From Faecalicatena contorta (GTDB lineage Bacteria; Bacillota; Clostridia; Lachnospirales; Lachnospiraceae): a stretch of 64,000 nt of DNA. The notes beneath the pieces were generated by a model. It made no database searches. It was not told the origin of the DNA and saw only the letters and a program-made list of their open reading frames with translations. The translations under genes were made by a program, and so were the position numbers. The stretch lies in NCBI RefSeq assembly GCF_003149105.1, contig NZ_QGDS01000006.1:1-64000 (forward strand), written 5' to 3'. Below, piece after piece: positions 18,691 through 27,584 of this stretch (its first letter is position 1; the number at the start of each line of letters is the position of its first letter).

Positions 18691-19680
18691 ATGAAAGAAA
18701 ACTATATTGCTGTACCTATTGGAGACCCTGCCGGAGTTGGCCCGGAAATTGTGGTAAAAGCGATTATGGACCCAAAAGTTTTTGAAGCAGCAAAGGTTGT
18801 AGTAGTAGGGGATAAAGGGGTAGTGGAGAATGCGGTAAAAATTTTAAATGCTCCGCTAAAAGTACGCGTAATTCAGGAGCCCGGCCAGGGACAATACCAG
18901 AGCGATACTTTGAATCTTATTGATCTTGGAAACATAGACATGGATACATTTGAGTTTGGAAAAGTATCAGCTATGTGTGGAAAGGCTGCTTTTGAATACA
19001 TTGTGAAGAGTATAGAGCTTGCGATGGACAAAAAAGTTTCGGCTGTTGCTACCACTCCAATTAATAAAGAATCATTAAAAGCAGCGGAGATTCCATACAT
19101 CGGCCATACGGAAATCTTTGGTGGATTAACCAAAACAGAGGACCCGCTTACAATGTTTGAAGTACATGATATGCGTGTGTTTTTCCTGAGCAGACATGTG
19201 TCTTTGAGAAAAGCCTGCGATATGGTGAAAAAAGACAGAATTATGGATTATGTGCACAGATGTACAGAGATGTTAAAGCAGCTTGGAGTTAAAGATGGAA
19301 CAATGGCAATTGCCGGATTAAACCCTCATTCTGGAGAGCATGGCCTTTTCGGAGATGAAGAAGAAGAGGTTTATGCAGCAGTTGAAGAACTTCAGAAAGA
19401 AGGATATCAGGTAGTAGGCCCGGTTGGAGCGGATTCAGTATTCCATCAAGCTCTGCAGGGTAAATTCAACAGCGTGCTTTCTCTATATCATGATCAAGGG
19501 CATATAGCAACCAAAACACTTGATTTTGAAAGAACAATTGCCATTACGGGAGGAATGCCTATATTACGTACTTCCGTAGACCATGGTACGGCATTTGATA
19601 TAGCAGGAACAGGTGTAGTAAGCGCAGTAAGCATGATTGAAGCAATACTTTTGGCGGTAAAATATGGCCCCAATTTCTAA
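18691..19680 (+). CDS. pdxA2: PdxA2-like 4-phospho-tetronate dehydrogenase
   Basis: A 329-residue homologue of 4-hydroxythreonine-4-phosphate dehydrogenase. Visible: [16 protein letters not shown] at the N-terminus, metal/substrate residues in [11 protein letters not shown] (about 133), [14 protein letters not shown] (about 211) and [10 protein letters not shown] (about 265), then [12 protein letters not shown]. Family knowledge: when paired with a DUF1537 kinase the PdxA2 subgroup oxidises and decarboxylates 4-phospho-D-threonate or -erythronate to dihydroxyacetone phosphate, rather than making vitamin B6. The kinase is the next gene, followed by a GntP permease and a DeoR regulator, so a catabolic role is far more likely than pyridoxine synthesis. 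Good ribosome site AGAGGAAG before ATG 18691. Confidence 0.85.
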   Translation: MKENYIAVPIGDPAGVGPEIVVKAIMDPKVFEAAKVVVVGDKGVVENAVKILNAPLKVRVIQEPGQGQYQSDTLNLIDLGNIDMDTFEFGKVSAMCGKAAFEYIVKSIELAMDKKVSAVATTPINKESLKAAEIPYIGHTEIFGGLTKTEDPLTMFEVHDMRVFFLSRHVSLRKACDMVKKDRIMDYVHRCTEMLKQLGVKDGTMAIAGLNPHSGEHGLFGDEEEEVYAAVEELQKEGYQVVGPVGADSVFHQALQGKFNSVLSLYHDQGHIATKTLDFERTIAITGGMPILRTSVDHGTAFDIAGTGVVSAVSMIEAILLAVKYGPNF

Positions 19681-19705
19681 AATAAAGAATGATGAGGTAA
19701 GAGAG

Positions 19706-20986
19706 ATGTTAAAAGCAGCTATTATTGCAGACGATTTGACAGGAGCAAACGATACGGGAGCTATTATAGCCCAGGAAGGCTATAGAGTGGGTACAGTATT
19801 GGATTTAAAGGATATTGATAAATTCCAGGGTTATGACATTCTATGCACAAGTACTGCAAGCCGGGGAATGGAAAAATCTAAAGCTTTTGAAGTGGTGAAA
19901 GAGGCAGCAGAATGCTTTAAAAGCAGAGGCTGTAATTTTTTCAGCAAAAGGTGTGATTCTACATTACGTGGAAATGTAGGTGCAGAAATTGATGCTGTAT
20001 TAGAAGGACTAGGAGAAGACACGTATGCGATTGTAGTAGCGTCATTTCCAAACTCCGGAAGAACAGCATTGGGAGATTACCTGTTAGTGAATCATGTGCC
20101 GCTGGAATTGACAGAGGTTGCAAAAGACCCAATCTCTCCCGTTTCTATTTCCAATGTTACGGATATTGTAAGGTTACAGACTGAGCATAAAGTTGGTTAT
20201 GTAGCGCTCACAACAGTAATGCAGGGAAATGAAGCAATCAAAAAGGCAGTGCTTGAGCAGACAAAGGACTGCAGAGTTGTTGTAATAGATGCGAGGACAA
20301 ATGAAGATATTCAGGAAATCGCAAAAGGATGTGTCAGCGCGGAGATAAAGTTTGTTGCCATTGATCCGGGGCCTTTTACGGGAAGTGTGGTTCGTGAACT
20401 TTACGCAGGTGTGAAAAAAGAAAAGAAAATATTATGCTCAATCGGCAGTGCATCAGCATTAACAAGAAGGCAGATTCAGGCACTGAAAAAGCACTGCAAT
20501 CCTTATATTGTAAAAGTAAATTCGCTTTTGTTCTTTAAAGAATCGGAACGGGAGGCGGAAGTACAGAGGGTTGTTAAAGAAGTGGTAAATAATAAAGAAC
20601 AATCGGATATATTAGCAGTTGTAACAACCTTTGAAGATTCTGATGTATTGGATTTTTCCAAAATTGGAGAAGTGAAAGGGAAAAGCAAAGGAGAATGTGC
20701 GGAATATATTGCAGGGGCTATGGCAGATATTACATATGAAATTCAAAAACAATTAAAAGATGAGATTGGGGGCCTTTATGTATCCGGCGGAGATATATCT
20801 TCAGCCTACAGCAAACGGATTGGGGCTGTGGGATTTGATGTTCGTGCCGAGGTAGTTCCCCTTGCCATATACAGTATGATTATTGATAAAGATATGAACA
20901 AAACACCTATCGTAACAAAAGGTGGCCTGGTTGGCAGTGATGACACATTAATAACCTGTATTGATTATCTGAAAAGTGTAATCTAA
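19706..20986 (+). CDS. Four-carbon acid sugar kinase (DUF1537 family)
   Basis: A 426-residue kinase of the DUF1537 family, which phosphorylates D-threonate, D-erythronate and related acids at C4. The N-terminal domain has IIADDLTGANDTGA and KRCDSTLRGNVGAEID; the C-terminal nucleotide domain has GGLYVSGGDISSAYSKR and TKGGLVGSDDTL. I place the start at ATG 19706, since GATGAGG is 8 bases upstream and the protein then begins MLKAAIIADDLTG as in relatives. An in-frame ATG at 19664 would overlap the preceding gene and has no ribosome site. Next to PdxA2 the likely pathway is: acid imported by GntP, phosphorylated here, then oxidised by PdxA2. Threonate versus erythronate cannot be decided. Confidence 0.87.
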   Translation: MLKAAIIADDLTGANDTGAIIAQEGYRVGTVLDLKDIDKFQGYDILCTSTASRGMEKSKAFEVVKEAAECFKSRGCNFFSKRCDSTLRGNVGAEIDAVLEGLGEDTYAIVVASFPNSGRTALGDYLLVNHVPLELTEVAKDPISPVSISNVTDIVRLQTEHKVGYVALTTVMQGNEAIKKAVLEQTKDCRVVVIDARTNEDIQEIAKGCVSAEIKFVAIDPGPFTGSVVRELYAGVKKEKKILCSIGSASALTRRQIQALKKHCNPYIVKVNSLLFFKESEREAEVQRVVKEVVNNKEQSDILAVVTTFEDSDVLDFSKIGEVKGKSKGECAEYIAGAMADITYEIQKQLKDEIGGLYVSGGDISSAYSKRIGAVGFDVRAEVVPLAIYSMIIDKDMNKTPIVTKGGLVGSDDTLITCIDYLKSVI

Positions 20987-20993
20987 TAATTCA

Positions 20994-21025
20994 AAGCGGC
21001 CCAGGTATGAGGGGATGAGCCGCTT
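20994..21025 (+). other. Intercistronic hairpin
   Basis: AAGCGGC (20994-21000) pairs with GCCGCTT (21019-21025). No T-run follows, so it more likely stabilises or processes the operon mRNA than terminates it. Confidence 0.4.
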
Positions 21026-21092
21026 CCGGCAAGTACAGAGAAGTATTTGGTTTAATATATTATAATAAAATTGAGTGAAGAGGGTATAAACT

Positions 21093-22460
21093 ATGAATGC
21101 AGATATTCAAATGTTAATAGGTTTATTAATTGGAATGGCATTGCTGATTTTCATGATAACAAAGACAAGAGTGCACGTTTTTCTTGCCTTAATCACCAGT
21201 GCGGTAGTTATAGGATTGATAGGCGGCATGAATCCGAAAGATATTGTTGAAGCGATTCCGCAAGGTTTCGGAGGAACACTTGGAAGTATAGGAATTATTA
21301 TAGGTTTTGGAGTAATGCTGGGTAAATTGCTTGAGGATTCCAAAGCCACAACAACAATGGCAAATTCCCTGCTTAAACTTCTTGGGAAAGATAAAGAAGT
21401 GGAAGCCATGGGGGTTGTTGGATTTATTACATCATTGTCTATTTTTTGTACATCAGGCTTTATTATTCTTGCACCTCTTGTAAAAGGATTGTCAAAGAAG
21501 ACAAAGAAATCTGTGGTTGCGTTAGGAGTAGCGTTAGCAGGCGGTCTTGTTTTAAGTCACAGTCTGGTACCGCCTGCAGCCGGACCAATAGGGGTGGCCG
21601 GAATACTGAATGCTCCGATTGGCCGAATGATGCTGCTGGGGACACTTATTTCTATTCCCTCTTTAATTGTAGTAATCATTTATGCAAGATATTTGGGCAA
21701 TAAGATATATCAGATTCCTGGTGAAAACGATACATGGATACGTCCGGAAAATAAATTAGAAACAGTTTATAATAACGAGGCTGTGAAGGAGGAAGGTCTG
21801 CCTTCCCCAGGAAAAGCTTTTGCACCGATTGTAGTCCCTATTTTACTGATCATCCTGAATAATGTTCTGACAAATTTAGGTGTAGTAAATGGAAGCCTGG
21901 GAACAGTATTTTCATTCCTGGGAGCACCAATTATTGCCCTGGCAATCGGATTGTTTATAGCATTGTTTGCTTTAACAAAAAACATGACAAAAGAGAAGAC
22001 ACTTGGAAGTGTAGAAGAGGGTCTGAAAGCTTCCGGTAAACTGATGCTTCTGGTCGGCGGAGGCGGGGTGCTTGGAAAAATAATTCAGGTAAGCGGTCTT
22101 GGAGATTATATTGCATCTTCAATTGCAAAGACGATGATTCCGGCAATTTTATTACCATTCATAATAGCGCTATTGCTGCGGGTAATACAAGGTTCTGGTT
22201 CTGTTGCCATGTTGACAGCGGCATCTGTAGTTTCACCTATGTTAGGAAAACTTGGTTTGGATCCCGTTTTTGCAGGTCTTGCGGCTTGTATAGGAGGAAT
22301 ATTCTTCTCTTATTTTAATGATTCTTATTTTTGGGTTATTAATGAAACATTAGGCATTAAAAATACAAAAGAACAAATGCGTGTATGGACCGTTACCTCT
22401 ACTTTATGCTGCATTACATCTTTAATTTCACTTTTAATTCTTAATGCTATCTGGGGCTAA
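21093..22460 (+). CDS. GntP family sugar-acid:H+ symporter
   Basis: A 455-residue membrane protein with about 12 hydrophobic segments and GntP family features: GGMNPKDIVEAIPQGFGGTLGSIGIIIGFG near residue 45, SHSLVPPAAGPIGVAGIL near 155, GSGSVAMLTAASVVSPML near 372, and SYFNDSYFWVINETLGIK near the C-terminus. Members import gluconate and other sugar acids with protons. In this operon the substrate is probably D-threonate or D-erythronate. It is separated from the kinase gene by a 106-bp gap with a hairpin, and the regulator gene follows closely. Confidence 0.88.
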   Translation: MNADIQMLIGLLIGMALLIFMITKTRVHVFLALITSAVVIGLIGGMNPKDIVEAIPQGFGGTLGSIGIIIGFGVMLGKLLEDSKATTTMANSLLKLLGKDKEVEAMGVVGFITSLSIFCTSGFIILAPLVKGLSKKTKKSVVALGVALAGGLVLSHSLVPPAAGPIGVAGILNAPIGRMMLLGTLISIPSLIVVIIYARYLGNKIYQIPGENDTWIRPENKLETVYNNEAVKEEGLPSPGKAFAPIVVPILLIILNNVLTNLGVVNGSLGTVFSFLGAPIIALAIGLFIALFALTKNMTKEKTLGSVEEGLKASGKLMLLVGGGGVLGKIIQVSGLGDYIASSIAKTMIPAILLPFIIALLLRVIQGSGSVAMLTAASVVSPMLGKLGLDPVFAGLAACIGGIFFSYFNDSYFWVINETLGIKNTKEQMRVWTVTSTLCCITSLISLLILNAIWG

Positions 22461-22537
22461 AATTAATGCTGGCAATGTTTAAAGTTGAAAGGTCTCCTAA
22501 AATCATGTATTATGATGAAAGAGGAGGTGTTGGTCTC

Positions 22538-23284
22538 ATGCTAATAGCAGAACGTCAGGATAAGATTGTACGTATGGTTGAAAAACGGGGAAGTGTGCAG
22601 GTGGAAGAACTTGCAAAAGAACTGGATGTAAGCACAATGACAATACGCAGAGATCTTGAAAAATTAAATGCCCAGGGTATGATAAACCGCTGCCATGGGG
22701 GAGCTGTTTCAAAAAATGAAGTTATATATGCTGATAAACGTATAAGAAATAGTGAGATAAAGGGCCAGTTAGCGAAAGCTTGCTATAAATATGTGAAAGA
22801 ATCCAACGTTGTTTTTTTGGATGCGGGAACCACAACATATGAGATTGCAAAATTGATTTCACATGTTCCGGAAATTACAGTGGTAACTAATGATATAGAA
22901 ATTGCAAAGCTTTTATTAGACAGCCCTGCTGATTTGATTATTTGCGGAGGACAAGTGCAAAAAAGCACCGGCAGTACTCACGGCTATTATACGACACAAA
23001 TGATAGAGTTTCTAAGGTTTGACATCGGATTCTTTGGAACTGCTGCTATAGATGAGGACCTGAATGTTATGACGCCTACGACGGATAAAGCATTTTTGAA
23101 ACGGATGGCTGTTCAGAAAAGTCAGAATTCATTCCTTGTCGCAGACCATTCAAAATTTCATAGTACCGCATTAACATTTGTAAATAAGATTACAGATTAT
23201 GATAACATTGTTACTGATTTTGAATTTCCCAAAGATGCAATAAAAGAGGTTAGAAAAACGGGAACAAATGTAATACAGATTTAA
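22538..23284 (+). CDS. DeoR family repressor
   Basis: A 248-residue regulator. The N-terminal DeoR winged helix shows RQDKIVRMVEKRGSVQVEELAKELDVSTMTIRRDLEKLN and the RCHGGAV wing. The C-terminal sugar-sensing domain has VFLDAGTTTYEIAKL, VTNDIEIAKLL and FFGTAAIDEDL. I chose ATG 22538 because GAGGAGG ends 10 bases upstream and the product then begins MLIAERQDKIV, as usual; an in-frame ATG at 22466 would add 24 unusual residues. It closes the four-carbon acid operon, ends at a strong terminator, and probably binds the repeats in front of the pdxA2-like gene. The effector is probably a phosphorylated intermediate (inference). Confidence 0.88.
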   Translation: MLIAERQDKIVRMVEKRGSVQVEELAKELDVSTMTIRRDLEKLNAQGMINRCHGGAVSKNEVIYADKRIRNSEIKGQLAKACYKYVKESNVVFLDAGTTTYEIAKLISHVPEITVVTNDIEIAKLLLDSPADLIICGGQVQKSTGSTHGYYTTQMIEFLRFDIGFFGTAAIDEDLNVMTPTTDKAFLKRMAVQKSQNSFLVADHSKFHSTALTFVNKITDYDNIVTDFEFPKDAIKEVRKTGTNVIQI

Positions 23285-23323
23285 AAGATATAGAGTGTGA
23301 TAAATAGAAATTCAAAAATGTTG

Positions 23324-23365
23324 CCCCGTAATTGATTGTAAGCTGATTAATTACGGGGTCTTTTG
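23324..23365 (+). terminator. Terminator of the four-carbon acid operon
   Basis: CCCCGTAATT (23324-23333) pairs perfectly with AATTACGGGG (23349-23358), followed by TCTTTTGTT. Confidence 0.8.
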
Positions 23366-23375
23366 TTGCTTTAAA

Positions 23376-23458
23376 TTCCCTATTATATAACACCCTTCCG
23401 GGGGGATACTACGCACACAAGGGAAATGGCTGCTAAAGCGACTGCGCTTCGGCGTGAG
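23376..23458 (+). repeat. Structured intergenic repeat, copy A
   Basis: It matches copy B (47098-47217) closely through CCTTCCGG, ACTACGC, GGAAAATGGC(C/T)GCTAAAGC and the UUCG-capped hairpin around 23443-23456. Differences from copy B inside that stem change G-C to G-U and C-G to U-G, so pairing is kept. It lacks the clear 5' palindrome and 3' terminator of copies B and C. Confidence 0.65.
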
Positions 23459-23539
23459 GGGCTATTCCGGACTAACATTGGACGGTCTGTTTTAAGCTGA
23501 TGTGGCTAGTAAAATACTCTATCATTTATAAAAAACAGA

Positions 23540-23588
23540 ATGGGAAATTCTTTTTCAAAATGAGAGAAAGAATTTCCCATCTATTTTT
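23540..23588 (+). terminator. Strong terminator with no gene directly upstream
   Basis: ATGGGAAATTCTTT (23540-23553) and AAAGAATTTCCCAT (23567-23580) are perfect 14-bp arms, followed by CTATTTTT. The nearest gene ends 255 bp upstream and already has its own terminator. Between the two terminators lie only copy A and about 80 bp of unassigned sequence. Confidence 0.7.
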
Positions 23589-23722
23589 ATGTCCAAAATC
23601 AAATGTGGTTGAAAATGATAAATTAATAAAGGTAAGAATTGTAATATTTAACAGAAACCCTCAAACATAATTGTTGAAAATACACTAAAATTATACTAAA
23701 AAGAAAAATATATTATTTATTA

Positions 23723-23751
23723 TTGACAGATAAAAACAGTGGTGCTATATT
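23723..23751 (+). promoter_or_regulatory. Promoter of the sugar ABC / RuBisCO-like operon
   Basis: TTGACA (23723-23728) and TATATT (23746-23751) are 17 bp apart, about 70 bp before the binding-protein start. Confidence 0.7.
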
Positions 23752-23818
23752 GAACATAACAAAATTGTATCCAATATCCGATATCCAAAACGGAATGGAG
23801 AAAAAAAGGAGGAAGAAA

Positions 23819-24940
23819 ATGAGAAAGAAAACGTTAGTAGCCGTTTTAATGACGGCAGCAATGGCCTGTACACTTCTTGCAGGATGCAGCACTTCCACAC
23901 AGGAAACAGCAAGTACTGACACAAAGACTGAGGAAAGCTCAGACAGCTCATCTTCAGAGATAACAAGAGAGTCAGCTACCACTGTAAATGCAGACAAACT
24001 TCCGGTAAAAGGAATCGGAGCACAGATTACATCAGATGTGAAAGCGAATGAAGAATACAAGATCGGGTATATTGCCAAGAACACAACCAACCCATATATG
24101 GTTGCTCAGGCCGAGGGGGTTAAAAAAGCCGGAGCGGATATGGGCTTTACAGCAGTTACTCAGGCACCCTCCACAGCAGATAGCGTTGAGGAGCAGGTAA
24201 AGATTATGGAAGACATGATTCAGCAGGAAATGGACGTGATTATCGTACATTGTGCAGATTCTAACGGAATTATGCCGGGTGTCAGAAAAGCAGAGGAAGC
24301 TGGAATTATAGTAATTACAATCGGGACACCTGCATCGGAAGACACCTTCCTGAGAACAGGGGTAGACTACAGAGAGACAGGGGTAACAGTTGCTACAAAG
24401 ATGGCGGAAGCCTTAGGCGGCAAAGGGAATATTATCATCCTCGAGGGACCTCCCGGAGCGGCCAATGCCATTGAGAGGCTGGAAGGCATCAAGGAAGCTT
24501 TTTCTGAATATCCAGATATCGAGATAGTTGCATCTCAGACAGCCAACTTCAAGAGAACAGAAGGGATGTCTGTAACAGAAAACCTGCTTCAGAAGTATAC
24601 AGACGTTCAGGGAATCATCGGTATGAATGATGAGAGTGCACTGGGAGGTGTTCAGGCCTTGAAGGCAGCCGGCAGGACAGATGTACTGGTAGCAGGCTTT
24701 GACGGAAGTACAGATGCCACAAGCGCGGTGGAATCCGGTGACATGTTTGCTACATATAATACAGACCCTTATGGGTCAGGATACATTGCATGTGCGTATG
24801 CAGTCAATTATCTGAATGACGGAACTGAACCCGATGGCAAGTTTATTCCCTTCCCGGCAGCGGCCAATGACCCACTGATTATGGCTGAGACGGTAGAGAA
24901 TTACAAAGAAAATATTGCCTGGTGGAAAGTAATCCAATAA
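23819..24940 (+). CDS. Sugar ABC transporter substrate-binding lipoprotein
   Basis: A 373-residue lipoprotein: basic N-terminus, hydrophobic core and lipobox LLAGC (Cys about 23), then a Ser/Thr-rich linker and a type I periplasmic-binding domain from about residue 75 (YKIGYIAKNTTNPYMVAQAEGVKKA). Pentose/ribose-binding-type features include GIIGMNDESALGGVQALKAAG and VAGFDGSTDA. It captures a sugar-like ligand for the importer encoded next. ATG 23819 has AAGGAGG 6 bases upstream; the promoter lies inside a longer in-frame extension, which rules that extension out. A 98-bp symmetric inverted repeat follows the gene and may favour its expression over the downstream genes. The ligand is unknown; the associated enzymes suggest a sugar acid, lactone or unusual sugar. 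Confidence 0.9.
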   Translation: MRKKTLVAVLMTAAMACTLLAGCSTSTQETASTDTKTEESSDSSSSEITRESATTVNADKLPVKGIGAQITSDVKANEEYKIGYIAKNTTNPYMVAQAEGVKKAGADMGFTAVTQAPSTADSVEEQVKIMEDMIQQEMDVIIVHCADSNGIMPGVRKAEEAGIIVITIGTPASEDTFLRTGVDYRETGVTVATKMAEALGGKGNIIILEGPPGAANAIERLEGIKEAFSEYPDIEIVASQTANFKRTEGMSVTENLLQKYTDVQGIIGMNDESALGGVQALKAAGRTDVLVAGFDGSTDATSAVESGDMFATYNTDPYGSGYIACAYAVNYLNDGTEPDGKFIPFPAAANDPLIMAETVENYKENIAWWKVIQ

Positions 24941-24965
24941 GAAATAACTCATAAGATTTCACCAG

Positions 24966-25063
24966 AGGAGGCTGCAAAATAAACTTATAATATGGGATAT
25001 TAAATATTTGACAAAAAAGCAATATTTTATATCTGGTGTAAAGGTTCTGTTTTGCAACCTCCT
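24966..25063 (+). repeat. MITE-like nested inverted repeat
   Basis: Outer arms AGGAGGCTGCAAAA (24966-24979) and TTTTGCAACCTCCT (25050-25063) match at 13 of 14 positions. Inside, GATATTAAATATTTG and CAATATTTTATATC form a second pair around a short loop. The element occupies most of the gap between the binding protein and the ATPase gene. It could be a small inserted element or a retention/termination stem-loop. No clear target duplication was seen. Confidence 0.5.
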
Positions 25064-25108
25064 TTACAAAAGGAGTATCCGGTTGAAAGAAGTGGATGAG
25101 GTGAAAAA

Positions 25109-26635
25109 ATGGCTAAGATAATATTGAAAGCACGTCATATTACGAAATTGTTTCCCGGTATGAAGGCGCTGGATGATGTAGACTTCGATTTGCGGGAAGG
25201 TGAAGTGCATATTCTGGTCGGAGAAAACGGCGCAGGAAAGAGTACGCTGGCAAAAGTAATTCTGGGCGCCTACAAAGCAGAAGAAGGAGAAGTTACTTTT
25301 GACAACGAGGTGGTAAAGTTTAATGGAACAAAGGAAGCACTGGCAAAAGGAATTGTTGCAGTGTATCAGGAATTTACGCTGGTCCCTCATATCAGTGTGG
25401 CCCAGAATATTTTCCTGAACCGGGAATACCGGACAAAATTGGGACTAATTGACCATAAGAGAATGGAGAGAGAAGCACAGCGGCTGATGGAGTCGCTGAA
25501 CTGTGAATACATTGACGTGAAGAGTCATGTGAAAAATCTAAGCGTTGCAGAGCAGCAGATGGTTGAAATTGCGAAAGCACTTTCTTTTAAACCACGGGTC
25601 ATGGTATTTGACGAGCCTACGGCTACCTTATCGGAAAGGGAAGTGGAGTCCTTATTTGTACAAATTCACCGTTTGAAAAAGGAAGGTATCGGTATCGTTT
25701 ATGTGTCACACCGGATGCAGGAATTTCCGCTGATTGGTGACAGGATTACTATACTCAGGGATGGGGTAAAGATTAAGACAGTAGATATCGACGCGTGTTC
25801 AAACGAAGAACTGGTAAATATGATGGTTGGCAGGGATGTATCCCAGGTTTATGTCCGTACTCGGAATGAACATACCGGGATTGCACTTCGCACCCAGAAT
25901 TTATGTGATTACAAGGGAAAAGTAAAAAATGTGAGCATCAGCGTCAGGCGGGGTGAGATTGTGGGAATTGCGGGACTGGTCGGTGCAGGACGCACTGAGA
26001 CGGCAGAACTGCTCTATGGAATTGAACCTGTCAAGTCTGGAAATGTTTTTATAAATGAAGAAAATGTTTTACCAAAATCTCCCCAAAATGCTGTGAAGCT
26101 TGGAGTCGGGCTGGTAAGTGAAGACCGAAAACTCCAGGGGCTTGCGCTGGACGAGTCCGTTGCACTGAATACAGTGGCAGTCAGCCTAAAAAAAGTGTTT
26201 CCGAATTTCTTTATATCAAATAAGAAGATAAATGAGATAGCTCTTGATTATAAAAAGCAGCTCAGAATAGCTACAACAAGCGTAAACAAAGCATGTAAAT
26301 ACTTATCCGGCGGCAACCAGCAGAAAGTGGTTCTTGCCAAATGGCTGAGTTTTAACCCGGATATCCTGATTTTTGATGAGCCTACAAGGGGTATTGATGT
26401 TGCGGCAAAAATGGAGATTTACGGGCTTATGGACCGTCTGGCATCGGAAGGAAAAGCAATTATCATGATTTCCTCAGAGCTTCCGGAGGTTATCGGCATG
26501 AGTGACAGGATTTACATTATGCATGAAGGAGAGATTGTGGATGAAATAAGGCGCGGCTCGGAAGAATTCAATTCCGAAAGCATCGGTGCACGGATGATGC
26601 TGGGAACAGGAGGTACTGAGGATGCAGAAAAATAG
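25109..26635 (+). CDS. Sugar ABC transporter ATPase, two nucleotide-binding domains
   Basis: A 508-residue RbsA/MglA-type ATPase. The first domain has Walker A GENGAGKST (about 38), signature LSVAEQQMVEIAKAL and Walker B VMVFDEPTATLS. The second domain (from about 250) has the degenerate Walker A GLVGAGRTE, signature LSGGNQQKVVLAKWL and ILIFDEPTRGIDV. Energises import with the two permeases that follow. Starts at ATG 25109 behind GAGGTG and overlaps the first permease by 14 bp. Confidence 0.93.
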   Translation: MAKIILKARHITKLFPGMKALDDVDFDLREGEVHILVGENGAGKSTLAKVILGAYKAEEGEVTFDNEVVKFNGTKEALAKGIVAVYQEFTLVPHISVAQNIFLNREYRTKLGLIDHKRMEREAQRLMESLNCEYIDVKSHVKNLSVAEQQMVEIAKALSFKPRVMVFDEPTATLSEREVESLFVQIHRLKKEGIGIVYVSHRMQEFPLIGDRITILRDGVKIKTVDIDACSNEELVNMMVGRDVSQVYVRTRNEHTGIALRTQNLCDYKGKVKNVSISVRRGEIVGIAGLVGAGRTETAELLYGIEPVKSGNVFINEENVLPKSPQNAVKLGVGLVSEDRKLQGLALDESVALNTVAVSLKKVFPNFFISNKKINEIALDYKKQLRIATTSVNKACKYLSGGNQQKVVLAKWLSFNPDILIFDEPTRGIDVAAKMEIYGLMDRLASEGKAIIMISSELPEVIGMSDRIYIMHEGEIVDEIRRGSEEFNSESIGARMMLGTGGTEDAEK

Positions 26636-27572
26636 CTTTAAGCAAACGATGAAGAGGGTACCTCCGGTAGCGTATATGCTGGTCATTATCATTGTAATAT
26701 TCAGTTTTATGGCCCCACACTATCTGTCATTTTCAAACTTCAGGAATGTACTGATTCAGTCCACCCCGTTAATGATAGTGGCATTCGCACAAACTTGTAT
26801 CGTCCTGACACAGGGAACAGATTTGTCACTGGGGGCGCAGGTCAGCTTTGTGACAGTGTTTATCGTATTTTTAGCACAGCGTGGAATTATTCTGGAAGCT
26901 GCAATGGTGATTGCGGTTTGCTGTACTATGCTGATTGGCGCAGTAAATGGTCTGATCGTGGCAAAGGGAAACATTCCCCCTTTTATTGCGACTTATGGAA
27001 TGCAGAATATAGTGAATAGTATTTCACTGCTTTTGACGGCAGGTTCTTCCGTTTATTTTTCCAGCTTTACATACCGGATTGTGACAGAGACGACAATCCT
27101 GTTCATCCCGCTTATGGTATGGGTGGCTGTAGCTGTGTTTGTAATTGTCTGGGTAGTGCTTCGGAAAACAAAATTTGGTACAAATATCTACGGACTAGGC
27201 GGCAACAGGGAGGCACTGGCTCTTGCGGGCATTAGCCCGGTGAAATGTCTGATAAAAACATATGCATTTGCCGGCATGATTGCAGGCATTGCGGGAATCA
27301 TTACACTCTGCCGGGTAGAATCCGGGCAGCCGATTGTGGCAAACGGATGGGAATTCCAGGCCGTAGCTGCAACACTTCTTGGAGGAACGTCACTGCGGGA
27401 AGGAAAGGGTGGTGTCACCGGAACTATTTTTGGTGTGCTGTTGATTCAGATTATTAAGAACGGGCTGAACGTTGTTGGAGTACAGTCAATATATCAGAAT
27501 GCAATTATCGGTTCTATCGTTTTAGCAGCGATTATTATTGATGCGGTTGTCCGTATTCGTGCAAAAGAATAG
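26622..27572 (+). CDS. Sugar ABC transporter permease 1
   Basis: A 316-residue RbsC-family membrane permease with 8-10 hydrophobic segments. Family features include TQGTDLSLGAQVSF (about 64), the coupling region YGLGGNREALALAGISPVKCLIKTYAFAGM and LLGGTSLREGKGGVTGT. The start lies within the ATPase 3' end, with AGGAGGT 8 bases upstream. It forms the channel with the second permease; an ATPase serving two different permeases means a heterodimeric channel. Confidence 0.92.
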   Translation: MQKNSFKQTMKRVPPVAYMLVIIIVIFSFMAPHYLSFSNFRNVLIQSTPLMIVAFAQTCIVLTQGTDLSLGAQVSFVTVFIVFLAQRGIILEAAMVIAVCCTMLIGAVNGLIVAKGNIPPFIATYGMQNIVNSISLLLTAGSSVYFSSFTYRIVTETTILFIPLMVWVAVAVFVIVWVVLRKTKFGTNIYGLGGNREALALAGISPVKCLIKTYAFAGMIAGIAGIITLCRVESGQPIVANGWEFQAVAATLLGGTSLREGKGGVTGTIFGVLLIQIIKNGLNVVGVQSIYQNAIIGSIVLAAIIIDAVVRIRAKE

Positions 27573-27584
27573 GGGGACATGGGC

